NCBI RefSeq assembly: GCF_014652575.1
Contig: NZ_BMZB01000001.1
Coordinates: forward strand, 558,001 to 622,000
Source of the DNA: Asticcacaulis endophyticus
GTDB taxonomy: Bacteria; Pseudomonadota; Alphaproteobacteria; Caulobacterales; Caulobacteraceae
DNA: 64,000 nucleotides
Direction of reading: 5' to 3'
Shown: positions 17,593 through 25,604 of the stretch, in pieces
Numbering within the stretch: the first letter of the stretch is position 1
How the letters are laid out: every line of letters starts with the position of its first letter
Notes under the pieces: model-generated
Databases searched by the model: none
Seen by the model: only the letters and a program-made list of their open reading frames with translations
Told to the model about the DNA's origin: nothing
Made by a program: the position numbers and the translations under genes

Positions 17593-18735
17593 CTACTTCG
17601 GCTGCAGGCGCACAATTCGGCCATCACCGCTGTCGTAGGCGACATAGATCAAACCATCCGGCCCCTGAACCACGTCACGGATGCGTTCAGCTTCGTCTTC
17701 CAGCAGTTTGGTTTCCGACACGACCTTTGTGCCGTCGAGCTTGATATGGTTCAGATACTGGAACTTGAGGGAGCCGATAAACAGGTCGCCCTTCCAGGTC
17801 GGGAAGGCATCGCCGGTGTAGAACAACATGCCGGACGGCGCGATCGACGGGTTCCAGTAATGAACCGGCTGTTCCATGCCGGACTTGGTGGTGCCTTCGC
17901 CGATCCTGGCGCCGCTATAGTCCACGCCCCAAGTGATGACCGGCCAGCCATAGTTTTTACCGGCTTCCGGCGCGTTGATCTCATCGCCGCCCTGCGCGCC
18001 GTGCTCATTGGTCCACAGCTTGCCGGTCGCCGGATTGATCGCCGCCCCCTGCATATTGCGGTGACCGTATGACCAGATTTCCGGCTTGGCATCGCTGCGA
18101 CCGACAAACGGGTTGTCCTGCGGGATGGTGCCGTCACTGTTGATGCGGATGACCTTGCCGAAGGTATAGGTCAGGTCTTGCGCCTTTTCACGAAAGGACG
18201 CCCGGTCGCCGGTGGTGATAAACAGCTTGCCATCAGGCGCGAAGACGATGCGCGACCCCCAGTGGTTGTTGCTTTTGACCTTCGGGCTCTGCTGCCAGAT
18301 GACCTTGAGGTCGGTCAGGACTTGCCCGGAAAGCTTGGCGCGCGCCACGGACGTGCCCGCCACACCGCCTTCACCGGGTTCCGAAAACGACAGGTAGATA
18401 TACTGGTTCTGGGCAAAGTCCGGATCGACCGCCACGCCCAACAGCCCGCCCTGCCCGTCATTGGCCACCGCCGGTGTACCGCTGACCAGTTTAGGCTTGC
18501 CGTCCTTGGAGATGACCTGCAAGCGTCCGGCTTTTTCGGTGACCAGCAGACGCCCGTCCGGCAGGAAGGCCATGCCCCACGGCTGCTCCAGCCCTTCGGC
18601 ATAGGTCACAACCTCAAAGGATTCGGTGGCCTCTGCGGCAGGCGCTGCGTTCTGGGAGGTTGCGGGCTTATTGCACGCCGCCGTCACCGCCATCACACTG
18701 AGGGCAATCCCCATCATCCAGTTTGAGCGCTTCAT
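17593..18735 (-). CDS. PQQ-dependent sugar dehydrogenase-type lipoprotein (glucose/sorbosone dehydrogenase family)
   Basis: The 380-aa protein starts with a lipoprotein signal peptide ending in VTAAC (lipobox cysteine at about residue 21). It continues as the six-bladed propeller of soluble aldose sugar dehydrogenases: LEQPWGMAFLPDGRLLVTEKAGRL, GLLGVAVDPDFAQNQYIYLSF, FAPDGKLFITTGDR, the HRNMQGAAINPATGKLWTNEHG block, and a closing DGLIYVAYDSGDGRIVRL. Family members use PQQ and calcium to oxidise aldoses in the periplasm. No PQQ biosynthesis gene is in the window, so cofactor supply is unknown. Confidence 0.9.
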   Translation of the reverse strand: MKRSNWMMGIALSVMAVTAACNKPATSQNAAPAAEATESFEVVTYAEGLEQPWGMAFLPDGRLLVTEKAGRLQVISKDGKPKLVSGTPAVANDGQGGLLGVAVDPDFAQNQYIYLSFSEPGEGGVAGTSVARAKLSGQVLTDLKVIWQQSPKVKSNNHWGSRIVFAPDGKLFITTGDRASFREKAQDLTYTFGKVIRINSDGTIPQDNPFVGRSDAKPEIWSYGHRNMQGAAINPATGKLWTNEHGAQGGDEINAPEAGKNYGWPVITWGVDYSGARIGEGTTKSGMEQPVHYWNPSIAPSGMLFYTGDAFPTWKGDLFIGSLKFQYLNHIKLDGTKVVSETKLLEDEAERIRDVVQGPDGLIYVAYDSGDGRIVRLQPK

Positions 18736-18780
18736 TTTACCACCTGTGAAATGTTTATAGCGGTCAGTTTAGATCATAAA

Positions 18781-18810
18781 AAACCCCTCTGTGAAGTCAC
18801 AAAGGGGTTT
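18781..18810 (-). terminator. Strong hairpin in the divergent gap before the nuclease-like gene
   Basis: AAACCCCT pairs with AGGGGTTT, and inside it TGTGA pairs with TCACA around a 2-nt loop. On the minus strand the stem is followed by a run of T, so it should stop transcription moving towards the sugar dehydrogenase. Its position upstream of both divergent genes is unusual for a terminator. Confidence 0.65.
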
Positions 18811-18888
18811 AATTATACATTACTTGCCATGGTGATCGAGTAAACTAGCTTGGGATTTTGAATCATATAGATGTTGGGGGTGCTTGAA

Positions 18889-20172
18889 ATGACTGGTAAT
18901 TTGGAAACTGATGAGCTGGAAGCCCTGTTCGTCAATAATGCCGGTATGGATCAATTAGGTGCTTATCTCAACCGCTTCAATCCGATCCGGATCATGAAGA
19001 TGGAAGGCATGGAGATCCGTCATTCGTCGATTTTAAGCTGGCTGATGAGCCCGCTCGAAACCCACGGTTTAGGTGACCGGTTTCTGAAAGCATTCCTGAG
19101 CGAGGTGCTGCGGGGAAAGAGGTGGCAGGACAAACCCACCGCGCTCGATATTGTTCAGGCTGATTTGCGCGATGTCGAAGTTCGGCGCGAATGGCAAAAC
19201 ATCGATATTTTCGTCTTTTCGCCCAAGTACAAATGGGCCTTTGTTATCGAGAACAAATATTATAACCGCCAGCACGAAGGGCAGTTGGTTAAATATGCTG
19301 AAAAGGTCAGATCGATTTATCCTGATATGACCGTGCGCGGCATATTCCTGACCCTGCTGGAGGAGGAGCCACACGATCCAGCCTATGTGCCGATAAGTTA
19401 TGAAACCGTAGCTGAAATTCTATCGCCGATGGTTGCACAGGCGGGACAGGCTTTAGGCGCGGAAGTGACTACCTTTTTGCGACACTATATAGAAATTATT
19501 GAGGAAGAAACCGGCATGAGCCAAGATCAAAACGATATGGAACAGCTTGCTCGTGATCTTTATCGCACACATAAAAAGGTGCTGGATTTTATTATGGAGC
19601 ATGGAGCAGCCACAGATTTTATAATAGCTGCAGAAGCATTATTCGGTGAAAATCTTGAAAGCGGTGGGATTACAGAAACAGGGCATGGCCGGTTTATGTA
19701 TGACTGGCATAACCATTGGAAGTACAGTTTTCTACCGGAAAGCTGGTTTACGAATTTGGGTAGCGGCCTTTGTAGCTGGGCTGGTTGTGAAAAATGGTGG
19801 GCAGGCTATCCGATGATCTGCTGGTTTCGACTGGAGACTGGCGAAGACGGTACAAAGGGCAAGTTGCGTCTGATCGCCGAAGTCGGCCCAATTGCCGACT
19901 CCAAATTTCGAGCAGACATCATCGAGCGCATTAAATCATTGGCTGAAGCCCAAGACCTTAAAGATATCCGCTTCCAGTCCGGCGCAGCGGAGGCTGGTAA
20001 AAAGTACTCCAAATTCCTGAAAAATAACGCCGTCGATATAGATAACATTCAGGACGCCAAGGAAATCTCAGACGCGATGATCAAACTGCTGGCAAGGTTT
20101 GCGCCTTACTTCGAGGCGATTGCGGAGATTTTGCCTGAGTTCAGACCATACGGACAATCTGTTGCATCTTGA
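18889..20172 (+). CDS. PD-(D/E)XK nuclease superfamily protein (PDDEXK_4-like)
   Basis: The 427-aa protein shows the pattern of the PDDEXK_4 group. A helix with EIRHSSILSWLMSPLETHGLG (about residues 42-62) leads to a beta-strand carrying Asp106 in NIDIFVF. Then comes AFVIENKYYN with Glu121 and Lys123 as the catalytic pair, followed by a QLVKYAEKV helix. The C-terminal 250 residues are aromatic-rich and unassigned. The start is set at the ATG with GGGGG 10 nt upstream. It stands alone between two strong hairpins with no methylase or helicase partner. Family relatives are seen in restriction-like and defence contexts, so a role in degrading foreign DNA is possible but unproven. Confidence 0.78.
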   Translation: MTGNLETDELEALFVNNAGMDQLGAYLNRFNPIRIMKMEGMEIRHSSILSWLMSPLETHGLGDRFLKAFLSEVLRGKRWQDKPTALDIVQADLRDVEVRREWQNIDIFVFSPKYKWAFVIENKYYNRQHEGQLVKYAEKVRSIYPDMTVRGIFLTLLEEEPHDPAYVPISYETVAEILSPMVAQAGQALGAEVTTFLRHYIEIIEEETGMSQDQNDMEQLARDLYRTHKKVLDFIMEHGAATDFIIAAEALFGENLESGGITETGHGRFMYDWHNHWKYSFLPESWFTNLGSGLCSWAGCEKWWAGYPMICWFRLETGEDGTKGKLRLIAEVGPIADSKFRADIIERIKSLAEAQDLKDIRFQSGAAEAGKKYSKFLKNNAVDIDNIQDAKEISDAMIKLLARFAPYFEAIAEILPEFRPYGQSVAS

Positions 20173-20196
20173 GGTAAGGCTTCCGCATGACCGAAC

Positions 20197-20239
20197 AATA
20201 AAAAACCCACCTGCGAAAATCGCAAGTGGGTTTTTTATT
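20197..20239. terminator. Bidirectional rho-independent terminator
   Basis: A near-perfect 18-bp stem (AATAAAAAACCCAC...TGCG with its complement) and a 5-nt loop has A-tract and T-tract on opposite ends, so it can terminate both the nuclease-like gene (+) and rplS (-), which converge here. Confidence 0.9.
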
Positions 20240-20258
20240 TAATCTAACATAAAGGCGT

Positions 20259-20690
20259 TTAACCTTCGGAAGCTTCGCTCTTGCTGGCCATCTGGGCGCG
20301 CAGTTCAGCGCCCTTGGAGCCGCGGGTCGAGTTTTGCGAACGCTCAACGATACGGGCCGACTTACCACGACGGTCGCGCAGATAGTACAGCTTGGCGCGA
20401 CGCACGACACCGCGACGCTTGACTTCGATACCGTCGATCATTGGCGACAGCAGCGGGAATACGCGCTCTACGCCTTCGCCGAAGCTGATCTTACGGACGG
20501 TGAAATTTTCATTGATGCCGGAACCAGCGCGCGCGATGCAAACGCCTTCGTAGGCCTGGACGCGCTCACGGTCGCCTTCTTTGATCTTGACGCTGACGCG
20601 GACGGTGTCGCCCGGCTGGAATTCAGGAAAGGATTTGCCGGCGCGCAGCTTAGCGCATTCTTCGGCTTCGAGCTTTTGAAGCAGGTTCAT
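20259..20690 (-). CDS. rplS: 50S ribosomal protein L19
   Basis: L19 sits at the interface between the 30S and 50S subunits. The 143-aa sequence contains the family blocks [47 protein letters not shown] and [16 protein letters not shown]. The ATG at 20690 has GGAGACC upstream; the open frame extends 36 nt further but without support. A C-terminal extension rich in Ser/Ala/Glu follows the conserved core, as in other alphaproteobacteria. trmD lies 45 nt upstream on the same strand. Confidence 0.97.
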   Translation of the reverse strand: MNLLQKLEAEECAKLRAGKSFPEFQPGDTVRVSVKIKEGDRERVQAYEGVCIARAGSGINENFTVRKISFGEGVERVFPLLSPMIDGIEVKRRGVVRRAKLYYLRDRRGKSARIVERSQNSTRGSKGAELRAQMASKSEASEG

Positions 20691-20735
20691 TATGGTCTCC
20701 AATATTGTAGGTGCCGGTTGGCACACTGTTGAGGC

Positions 20736-21464
20736 TTAATCGCCTTTTGCCTGTGATTTGGAAAGATGCGCCGCCCATAGATCGGGACGTCGTTCTTTCG
20801 TGGTTGCCTCTCGCATCTGTTGCCGCCAGAGCGCCGCCTTTTTGTGGTCGCCGCTTAACAGCACTTCGGGGATGTCGAGGCCCTCAAACGTCCGCGGTCT
20901 TGTATACTGCGGGTGTTCAAGGAGACCATCCTCAAAGCTTTCATTATCAAGGCTGGCCGATGCGCCGAGAACCCCCGGAATAAGCCGCAACGTCGCCTCA
21001 ATCGTCACCATTGCCGCCGATTCACCGCCCGCAAGGACGGCATCGCCAACGCTGATTTCTTCGAACCCGCGGGCATCGAGCACCCGCTGATCCACCCCTT
21101 CGAACCGCCCGCACAGGACAATAAGGCCTTGGGCCTTAGACCATTCGCGAACCCGACCTTGCGTCAATGGTTTGCCACGGGCACTCATGTAAATGAGCGG
21201 TCGATTGGAAACATCAATCGAATCAAGCGCTTTGGCGATAACATCCGCTTTGAGCACCTGTCCGGGGCCGCCACCCGCAGGGGTGTCGTCTAGGAAGCCG
21301 CGCTTATCGCTCGAAAAGGCGCGAATGTCCACCGTTTCCAGCGTCCAAAGCCCAGATTCTTTTCTAGCATTGCCGATGACCGATACATCCAACGGCCCCG
21401 GAAAAGCTTCCGGGAACATGGTCAGCACCGACACGGCGTAGGGAGCAGATGCGCTTTCTTGCAA
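20736..21464 (-). CDS. trmD: tRNA (guanine37-N1)-methyltransferase
   Basis: TrmD methylates G37 of tRNAs to prevent +1 frameshifting, using AdoMet bound in a trefoil knot. The 242-aa protein has SVLTMFPEAFPGPL, the DDTPAGGGPGQVLK loop, YMSARGKPLTQ, the knot sequence LCGRFEGVDQRV, and GDAVLAGGESAAMV. The frame opens with TTG at 21464; family homology begins about ten residues in, so a GTG at 21434 is another possible start. rplS follows. The usual partners rpsP and rimM are not upstream; a repeat and a TonB receptor are there instead. Confidence 0.94.
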   Translation of the reverse strand: MQESASAPYAVSVLTMFPEAFPGPLDVSVIGNARKESGLWTLETVDIRAFSSDKRGFLDDTPAGGGPGQVLKADVIAKALDSIDVSNRPLIYMSARGKPLTQGRVREWSKAQGLIVLCGRFEGVDQRVLDARGFEEISVGDAVLAGGESAAMVTIEATLRLIPGVLGASASLDNESFEDGLLEHPQYTRPRTFEGLDIPEVLLSGDHKKAALWRQQMREATTKERRPDLWAAHLSKSQAKGD

Positions 21465-21483
21465 GGCTATACTCGTTATCTAT

Positions 21484-21617
21484 CTCCGCCCCCGTTTACG
21501 GGGGAGGGGGACCGCGAAGGCTTGCCTTCGGGGTGGAGGGGGGAGTTGGTGGCATTGCCCCCTCCGGCTTCGGGCCTGACGGCCCTATGCCACCTCCCCC
21601 GTAGACAGGGGAGGAGG
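21484..21617. repeat. Family C element with terminal inverted repeats (MITE-like)
   Basis: The 134-nt stretch begins with CTCCGCCCCCGTTTACGGGG and ends with the near-complement (CCACCTCCCCCGTAGACAGG and on to 21617), giving imperfect inverted ends of about 27 nt. The inside contains further palindromic GC-rich blocks (AAGGCTTGCCTT; GGGCCTGACGGCCC). It fills most of the gap between trmD and the TonB receptor. A shorter relative occurs at 2537-2594. Confidence 0.55.
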
Positions 21618-21661
21618 AAGAGGCGTCAGGCCTTTAACATGGTTATGTCGAAGGACGCAAA

Positions 21662-24046
21662 CTAGCGCTTGAGGCGCACCGTCAACCCGATCGTCCTCGG
21701 CTGAGACAAAAACGCGTTAAACGTCCCTGACTGGAACGGGGCACCAAACACGACCTGATAATAGGTCTCATCAGTCAGGTTCTGGCCCCACAGTTCAACC
21801 GCTACACTATCATCCGGTCTCAAAAGGGACAGACGACCGTTAAGGAGCGTAAACGCGTCCTGTATCTTAATCGCCGCCAGATCTGAGCCGGTATTATAGG
21901 CCGAATTATAACGCGCCGTCAGATTGGCCCGCAGCGTCCAGTTCGCGACCTCACGCTGATAATCCACACCGGACGTCACCGACCATTTCGGTGCAAATGC
22001 CGCCCGCCGATCAGTCAGTGCGGGAAGGCCCACAACCACCTGCGGCCCGAATTGAGCCTCGGCAAAGGTCGCCCCGCCCCACAGTTTCAGACCGAGTGAT
22101 GGAATGCTGTAGCGCGTTTCAAGCTCCACACCGCGCGATTTCAGCTCCGGGATCGACTTCACAAGGAAGCTGGTGCCCAGAAAGGTATTGAGCTGAAAAT
22201 CCTCAAACGCCTGATCAAAGACGGCGGCATCCAGCGCCAACCGCCCCCGCCACCACCGGCCCTTAAGGCCAATCTCATAGGATTCCGAGGTCTCCGCCGC
22301 AAAGGCTGTGTCGGTATCCGCCGCAAAGGCCGCCGTCTGTTCGCGGTCGAGATTATAGCCCGCCCCTTTCCAGCCGCGCGCATAGGACGCATAGGTCATC
22401 AGCGACGGCAGGGTCTGCCATTTCACACGGAACGACCCGGTCGTGGCCTCTTCCTCATGGCTTTGGCCATAGGACAGGGCATTAAAGGCCGGATTGGCAA
22501 AAGACTGACAGATCGTGCCAACCCCACCGATATTTAAGGTTTGAGCCGCCGCACAGGCCACACCGCTGTCCGAATTTGTATGGCGGCTGATCAGGGTCTG
22601 ATCCTGTTTATTGACGCGCAGACTCAAGGTTGCCGTCACGGCTTGGGTGACATGCCAGCTATTGTCCGTGAACAGAGCAATATTGCGCTCTTTCTGGTTA
22701 TAGACGTCGTTCATGCCTTCACCGGCCACAAACGATTGCCCCACGGGACGCCCGGTAAGCTGCGAGACGCGGTTGATATTGGCACCCCCGGACAGCAACA
22801 GCCCCAGATAGGGCTCAAACGCCGAGCCGTAAATATACTGATCGTGGCGTTCCAAATCCTCGGACGACAGATAAAGACCCACCATCCAGTCAAACACTGT
22901 CGTGCGGCCCGCCACGCGCAGTTCCTGGCTTAAGGTATCAAAGCGGTTGCCGAACGCGCCGTCGGGTTCGCGGTAATAGATATCGGCTGATGAGAAATCC
23001 GCATCATAGCCATTGGTGTGATCCCAATGACGCGCCGCCGTGATCGAGGTCAGGTCGATCGTGTCGGACAGCCGCACCACGGTTTCAACCGACAGGCCGG
23101 TATCAGTCAGACTTTGGGCGGTCGAGCGGTTGGACCAGACTTCGCGGCCCTCGATATTGATCATTTGCGCCACACCGCTATCGGGCGCCAGCAGGTCGAT
23201 ATAGGCGGATGTTGCGCCCTTCGCCACCGCCACACCGGCGCAGCAGTTTTCATCGCGCTTGGTATAGTCACCGATCACGCGCACGGTCACGGTGTCATTG
23301 GGCGTAAACAACAACTGTCCGCGCACTGAGTAATAGTTCTGATCATTGTCGCGGGCGTCGCTACGCGGGCCATTGCCGGTATGGACTTTGTACTGACCCT
23401 CACGGCTGCGGTAGGTCAGGTTCAGCGACCCGGCCACGGTGTCACTAAGCGGCCCGGCGGCATAGCCAGAAACCCCCAGCGTGCCGTGCTCACCGGCGGT
23501 CAGCTCCAGGGTCTGACGCGGGGCCATTTCCGGCGCTTTGGTGACGACCTGAATAAGGCCAGCCGACGCGCCCTTTCCGAACAGGCCCGACTGCGGGCCT
23601 TTGAGGATCTCAACACGATCAACCTCGCCCAGATCGCTCATGGCCGTGGCGGTACGCGCCCGCACCACGCCGTCGATCACCACACCGACCGAGGATTCCA
23701 GACCCGGATTATCACCGACCGTGCCGATGCCGCGCAGGCGGGCCGTGGTCTGGGCTTCGTTGGCGGTGGAGGTGATGATCAGCGACGGCGTCAGGCTTTG
23801 CAGGTCTTTGAGGTCATGGGCCCCGGCTTGCCTGAGTTGGTCGCCCGTGACGACCGCGACCGACAATGGCGTTGTCGCCAAAGGTTCCGCCCGTTTCTGG
23901 GCCGTGACCACAACTTCAGTCACGTCTTCGGTGTCCGCATACGCCGGTACGGCATATGCGCCCGCCATCGCCACGACGCTTGTTATGGCGGTAGCAGTTA
24001 AGGCCCTAGCGCTCCCCAGCGAGGCCTTAAAGGTTTTTGAGTGCAT
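21662..24046 (-). CDS. TonB-dependent outer-membrane receptor
   Basis: The 794-aa protein starts with a signal peptide ending near AYAVPAYA and has the TonB-box-like EVVVTAQKR immediately after it. A plug domain follows (TPLSVAVVTGDQLRQAGAHDLKDLQSLTPSL, VDRVEILKGPQSGLFGKGASAGLIQVVTK), then a 22-strand barrel region. It imports an unknown ligand, such as a siderophore, a sugar or an aromatic compound, using TonB energy. Caulobacterales carry many such receptors. The last residues are GLTVRLKR; receptors of this type normally end in an aromatic residue, which is absent here. No neighbouring transport or catabolic genes hint at the substrate. Confidence 0.93.
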   Translation of the reverse strand: MHSKTFKASLGSARALTATAITSVVAMAGAYAVPAYADTEDVTEVVVTAQKRAEPLATTPLSVAVVTGDQLRQAGAHDLKDLQSLTPSLIITSTANEAQTTARLRGIGTVGDNPGLESSVGVVIDGVVRARTATAMSDLGEVDRVEILKGPQSGLFGKGASAGLIQVVTKAPEMAPRQTLELTAGEHGTLGVSGYAAGPLSDTVAGSLNLTYRSREGQYKVHTGNGPRSDARDNDQNYYSVRGQLLFTPNDTVTVRVIGDYTKRDENCCAGVAVAKGATSAYIDLLAPDSGVAQMINIEGREVWSNRSTAQSLTDTGLSVETVVRLSDTIDLTSITAARHWDHTNGYDADFSSADIYYREPDGAFGNRFDTLSQELRVAGRTTVFDWMVGLYLSSEDLERHDQYIYGSAFEPYLGLLLSGGANINRVSQLTGRPVGQSFVAGEGMNDVYNQKERNIALFTDNSWHVTQAVTATLSLRVNKQDQTLISRHTNSDSGVACAAAQTLNIGGVGTICQSFANPAFNALSYGQSHEEEATTGSFRVKWQTLPSLMTYASYARGWKGAGYNLDREQTAAFAADTDTAFAAETSESYEIGLKGRWWRGRLALDAAVFDQAFEDFQLNTFLGTSFLVKSIPELKSRGVELETRYSIPSLGLKLWGGATFAEAQFGPQVVVGLPALTDRRAAFAPKWSVTSGVDYQREVANWTLRANLTARYNSAYNTGSDLAAIKIQDAFTLLNGRLSLLRPDDSVAVELWGQNLTDETYYQVVFGAPFQSGTFNAFLSQPRTIGLTVRLKR

Positions 24047-24194
24047 TAAATTTTCCAGTTATAACGATGTCACTCGAAAGCAACGGCCGTTGCGTAGCCG
24101 GTTTTCAAACGGGTCACAAGCTATTTGCGGTTGATGATAACGCTTACCTTACGCTACGGAAACCTGAGCCGGTTTATGGATACCGGCCTATGGC

Positions 24195-24887
24195 TTATAG
24201 CACTTTAAGGCCCAGTTCGGACAGAAGTTCTGCGGCCTGAGCGCGCGAAATGGTCGCCCCTTTGAAGCGGCGGGCATCCTCTAGGCGCACCCCGCCAATG
24301 TCCGTACCGCGCAGGTCAGCGCCTTCAAACCGGGCATTATCCAGGATCGCATCGCGCAAAGAGCAGTCCTCAAACACCGCTTTTCTGAAATCACAGCGTT
24401 GCAGATCGGCATTGTGCATATCCAGCGATTTCAGCGTCTGCTTGCTGAATGAAAACCCGCGCAAATGCGTGTCGTTCAGGCGACACTCTTCAAAGGTCAC
24501 GTCGATATTGCGGCTGTCGCTGAAATTGGCACCGGTCAGCTTACAGCGCTTGAAGGCCGCCTGCGGCAGGACGGTGCCTTTGAATAAAGTGTTGTTGAAA
24601 TCGCAGGCGGTGAACTGCGCTTCGGTCAGATCAGCGGAGGTAAAATCGGCCTGCCCGCCCTTGCAGCCGATGAACTGAGCATGTTCCAGTTTTGTCGATT
24701 TGAATTTGGTTTTGCGCAGGATACAGTCCTCAAACACCCAGGCGTTCAGGATAAAATCAGACAGGTCGATCTCTTCCAGCTCGCAGCCCGCAAGCTTTAC
24801 CGGCTCGCCCTTATTGGCCAGCAAGAGGATGGCTGCACGGTCGAGAATTTGGTCGGTGAGAATTAACTGTTCAATAAAATTATTCAT
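24195..24887 (-). CDS. Pentapeptide-repeat protein
   Basis: The 230-aa protein consists largely of tandem A(D/N)LXX-like pentapeptides from about residue 30 to 215 (for example QADFTSADLTEAQFTACDF and ARFEGADLRGTDIGGVRLED), which fold into a right-handed quadrilateral beta-helix. A short helical cap precedes them (NNFIEQLILTDQILDRAAILLLA). Some family members mimic DNA and protect gyrase (Qnr, McbG, MfpA); others have no known role. The ATG at 24887 overlaps the end of the upstream gene by 8 nt, so the two are translationally linked. Confidence 0.88.
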   Translation of the reverse strand: MNNFIEQLILTDQILDRAAILLLANKGEPVKLAGCELEEIDLSDFILNAWVFEDCILRKTKFKSTKLEHAQFIGCKGGQADFTSADLTEAQFTACDFNNTLFKGTVLPQAAFKRCKLTGANFSDSRNIDVTFEECRLNDTHLRGFSFSKQTLKSLDMHNADLQRCDFRKAVFEDCSLRDAILDNARFEGADLRGTDIGGVRLEDARRFKGATISRAQAAELLSELGLKVL

Positions 24888-25446
24888 TTCCGTAAGCAAC
24901 TGAATGAGGTAACAAAACTTTTGGAACCGGAAATTTAGTCAATAAAGCTGTATTTCCTTTTCCCATCTGTATTAAAGATAGCTCTAGCAGATTTTTGCTT
25001 AGTGCGCCGCAGGCATTTAAATTTTCAACGATATCATCAAGGTCTGCATAAACATATACATGGCTAGACTTAGGGTTGTTTGAACTGCGTATCCATCTAG
25101 GTTTTTCTTCATTTATATCACGTGCGATACTATGAGAATGAGCTAAAGAGTTTCTATTAGACTTTAACTTTCCAAAAACTGAAACGGAAAATTCAGTAAA
25201 ATCTAGAATTAAAGGATTTTTTTCTTTGGCTTTTGACAATACCAATAAAGTATCGGCTCTAGATTGGTTTCCCAAACCCGCTGTATACATTGCACCTACT
25301 TGTATATCGCCCGCATAGTGCCATAAGACCACATTAAAATAATGCTCTACCCAATTCCAATTAATGATAAAATGACTTAGCGCCAACATAGCCGGCCCAA
25401 AGTCATTGTGTTCGTGATAGTCTGGATAGTATTCTTGTTCTACCAT
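24880..25446 (-). CDS. Hypothetical protein with a HEPN-like RNxxxH motif
   Basis: I do not recognise a named family. The 188-aa protein is predicted largely helical, and near residue 98 reads KSNRNSLAHSHS, matching the R-N-x3-H pattern of HEPN-fold ribonucleases. An N-terminal helix NWNWVEHYFNVVLWHYAG and a connecting helix before the motif also resemble small HEPN-like proteins. Base composition is clearly AT-richer than in pnp or the TonB receptor. The start at 25446 has AAGG upstream; an earlier ATG at 25470 is in frame. It is coupled by overlap to the pentapeptide-repeat gene. A toxin or defence role is possible but only inferred; the motif also occurs in proteins without RNase activity. 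Confidence 0.6.
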   Translation of the reverse strand: MVEQEYYPDYHEHNDFGPAMLALSHFIINWNWVEHYFNVVLWHYAGDIQVGAMYTAGLGNQSRADTLLVLSKAKEKNPLILDFTEFSVSVFGKLKSNRNSLAHSHSIARDINEEKPRWIRSSNNPKSSHVYVYADLDDIVENLNACGALSKNLLELSLIQMGKGNTALLTKFPVPKVLLPHSVAYGNE

Positions 25447-25486
25447 TTTCTCGCCTTGCTTCATTAGCATAACACCGTGCGATTAT

Positions 25487-25512
25487 GGGGTCGAGGGGTT
25501 CGTGACCCCTCG
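25487..25512 (-). repeat. Family A hairpin upstream of the HEPN-like gene
   Basis: CGAGGGGT (25492-25499) pairs with ACCCCTCG (25505-25512) around a 5-nt loop. Read on the minus strand, the stem is followed by ACCCC and ATAATC, the same order as in other family A copies. It lies 17 nt upstream of the 25470 start option. Confidence 0.5.
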
Positions 25513-25523
25513 CCTTGAGAAGT

Positions 25524-25565
25524 AAAAAGAGAGGCGATCCCTTAGCGGGATCGCCTCTCTTTTTA
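25524..25565. terminator. Bidirectional rho-independent terminator downstream of pnp
   Basis: AAAAAGAGAGGCGATCCC and its perfect complement enclose a short loop (TTAGC), with A- and T-tracts at the ends. It terminates the rpsO-pnp transcript and insulates the HEPN-like/pentapeptide unit. Confidence 0.92.
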
Positions 25566-25577
25566 TCTATTAAAGAA

Positions 25578-25603
25578 GAAGGGGCCACAGGCCCCTTCAC
25601 CCC
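25578..25603 (+). repeat. Family A hairpin directly after the pnp stop codon
   Basis: GAAGGGGCC-ACA-GGCCCCTTC is followed by ACCCC and then ATTAA, whose TTA is the pnp stop codon on the other strand. It is a typical family A unit with the tail facing pnp. Confidence 0.55.
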
Positions 25604-25604
25604 A

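Noticed and set aside
21662-24046. Frameshifted TonB receptor
   Set aside because: The reading frame is continuous from signal peptide to last strand; only the terminal residue is unusual.
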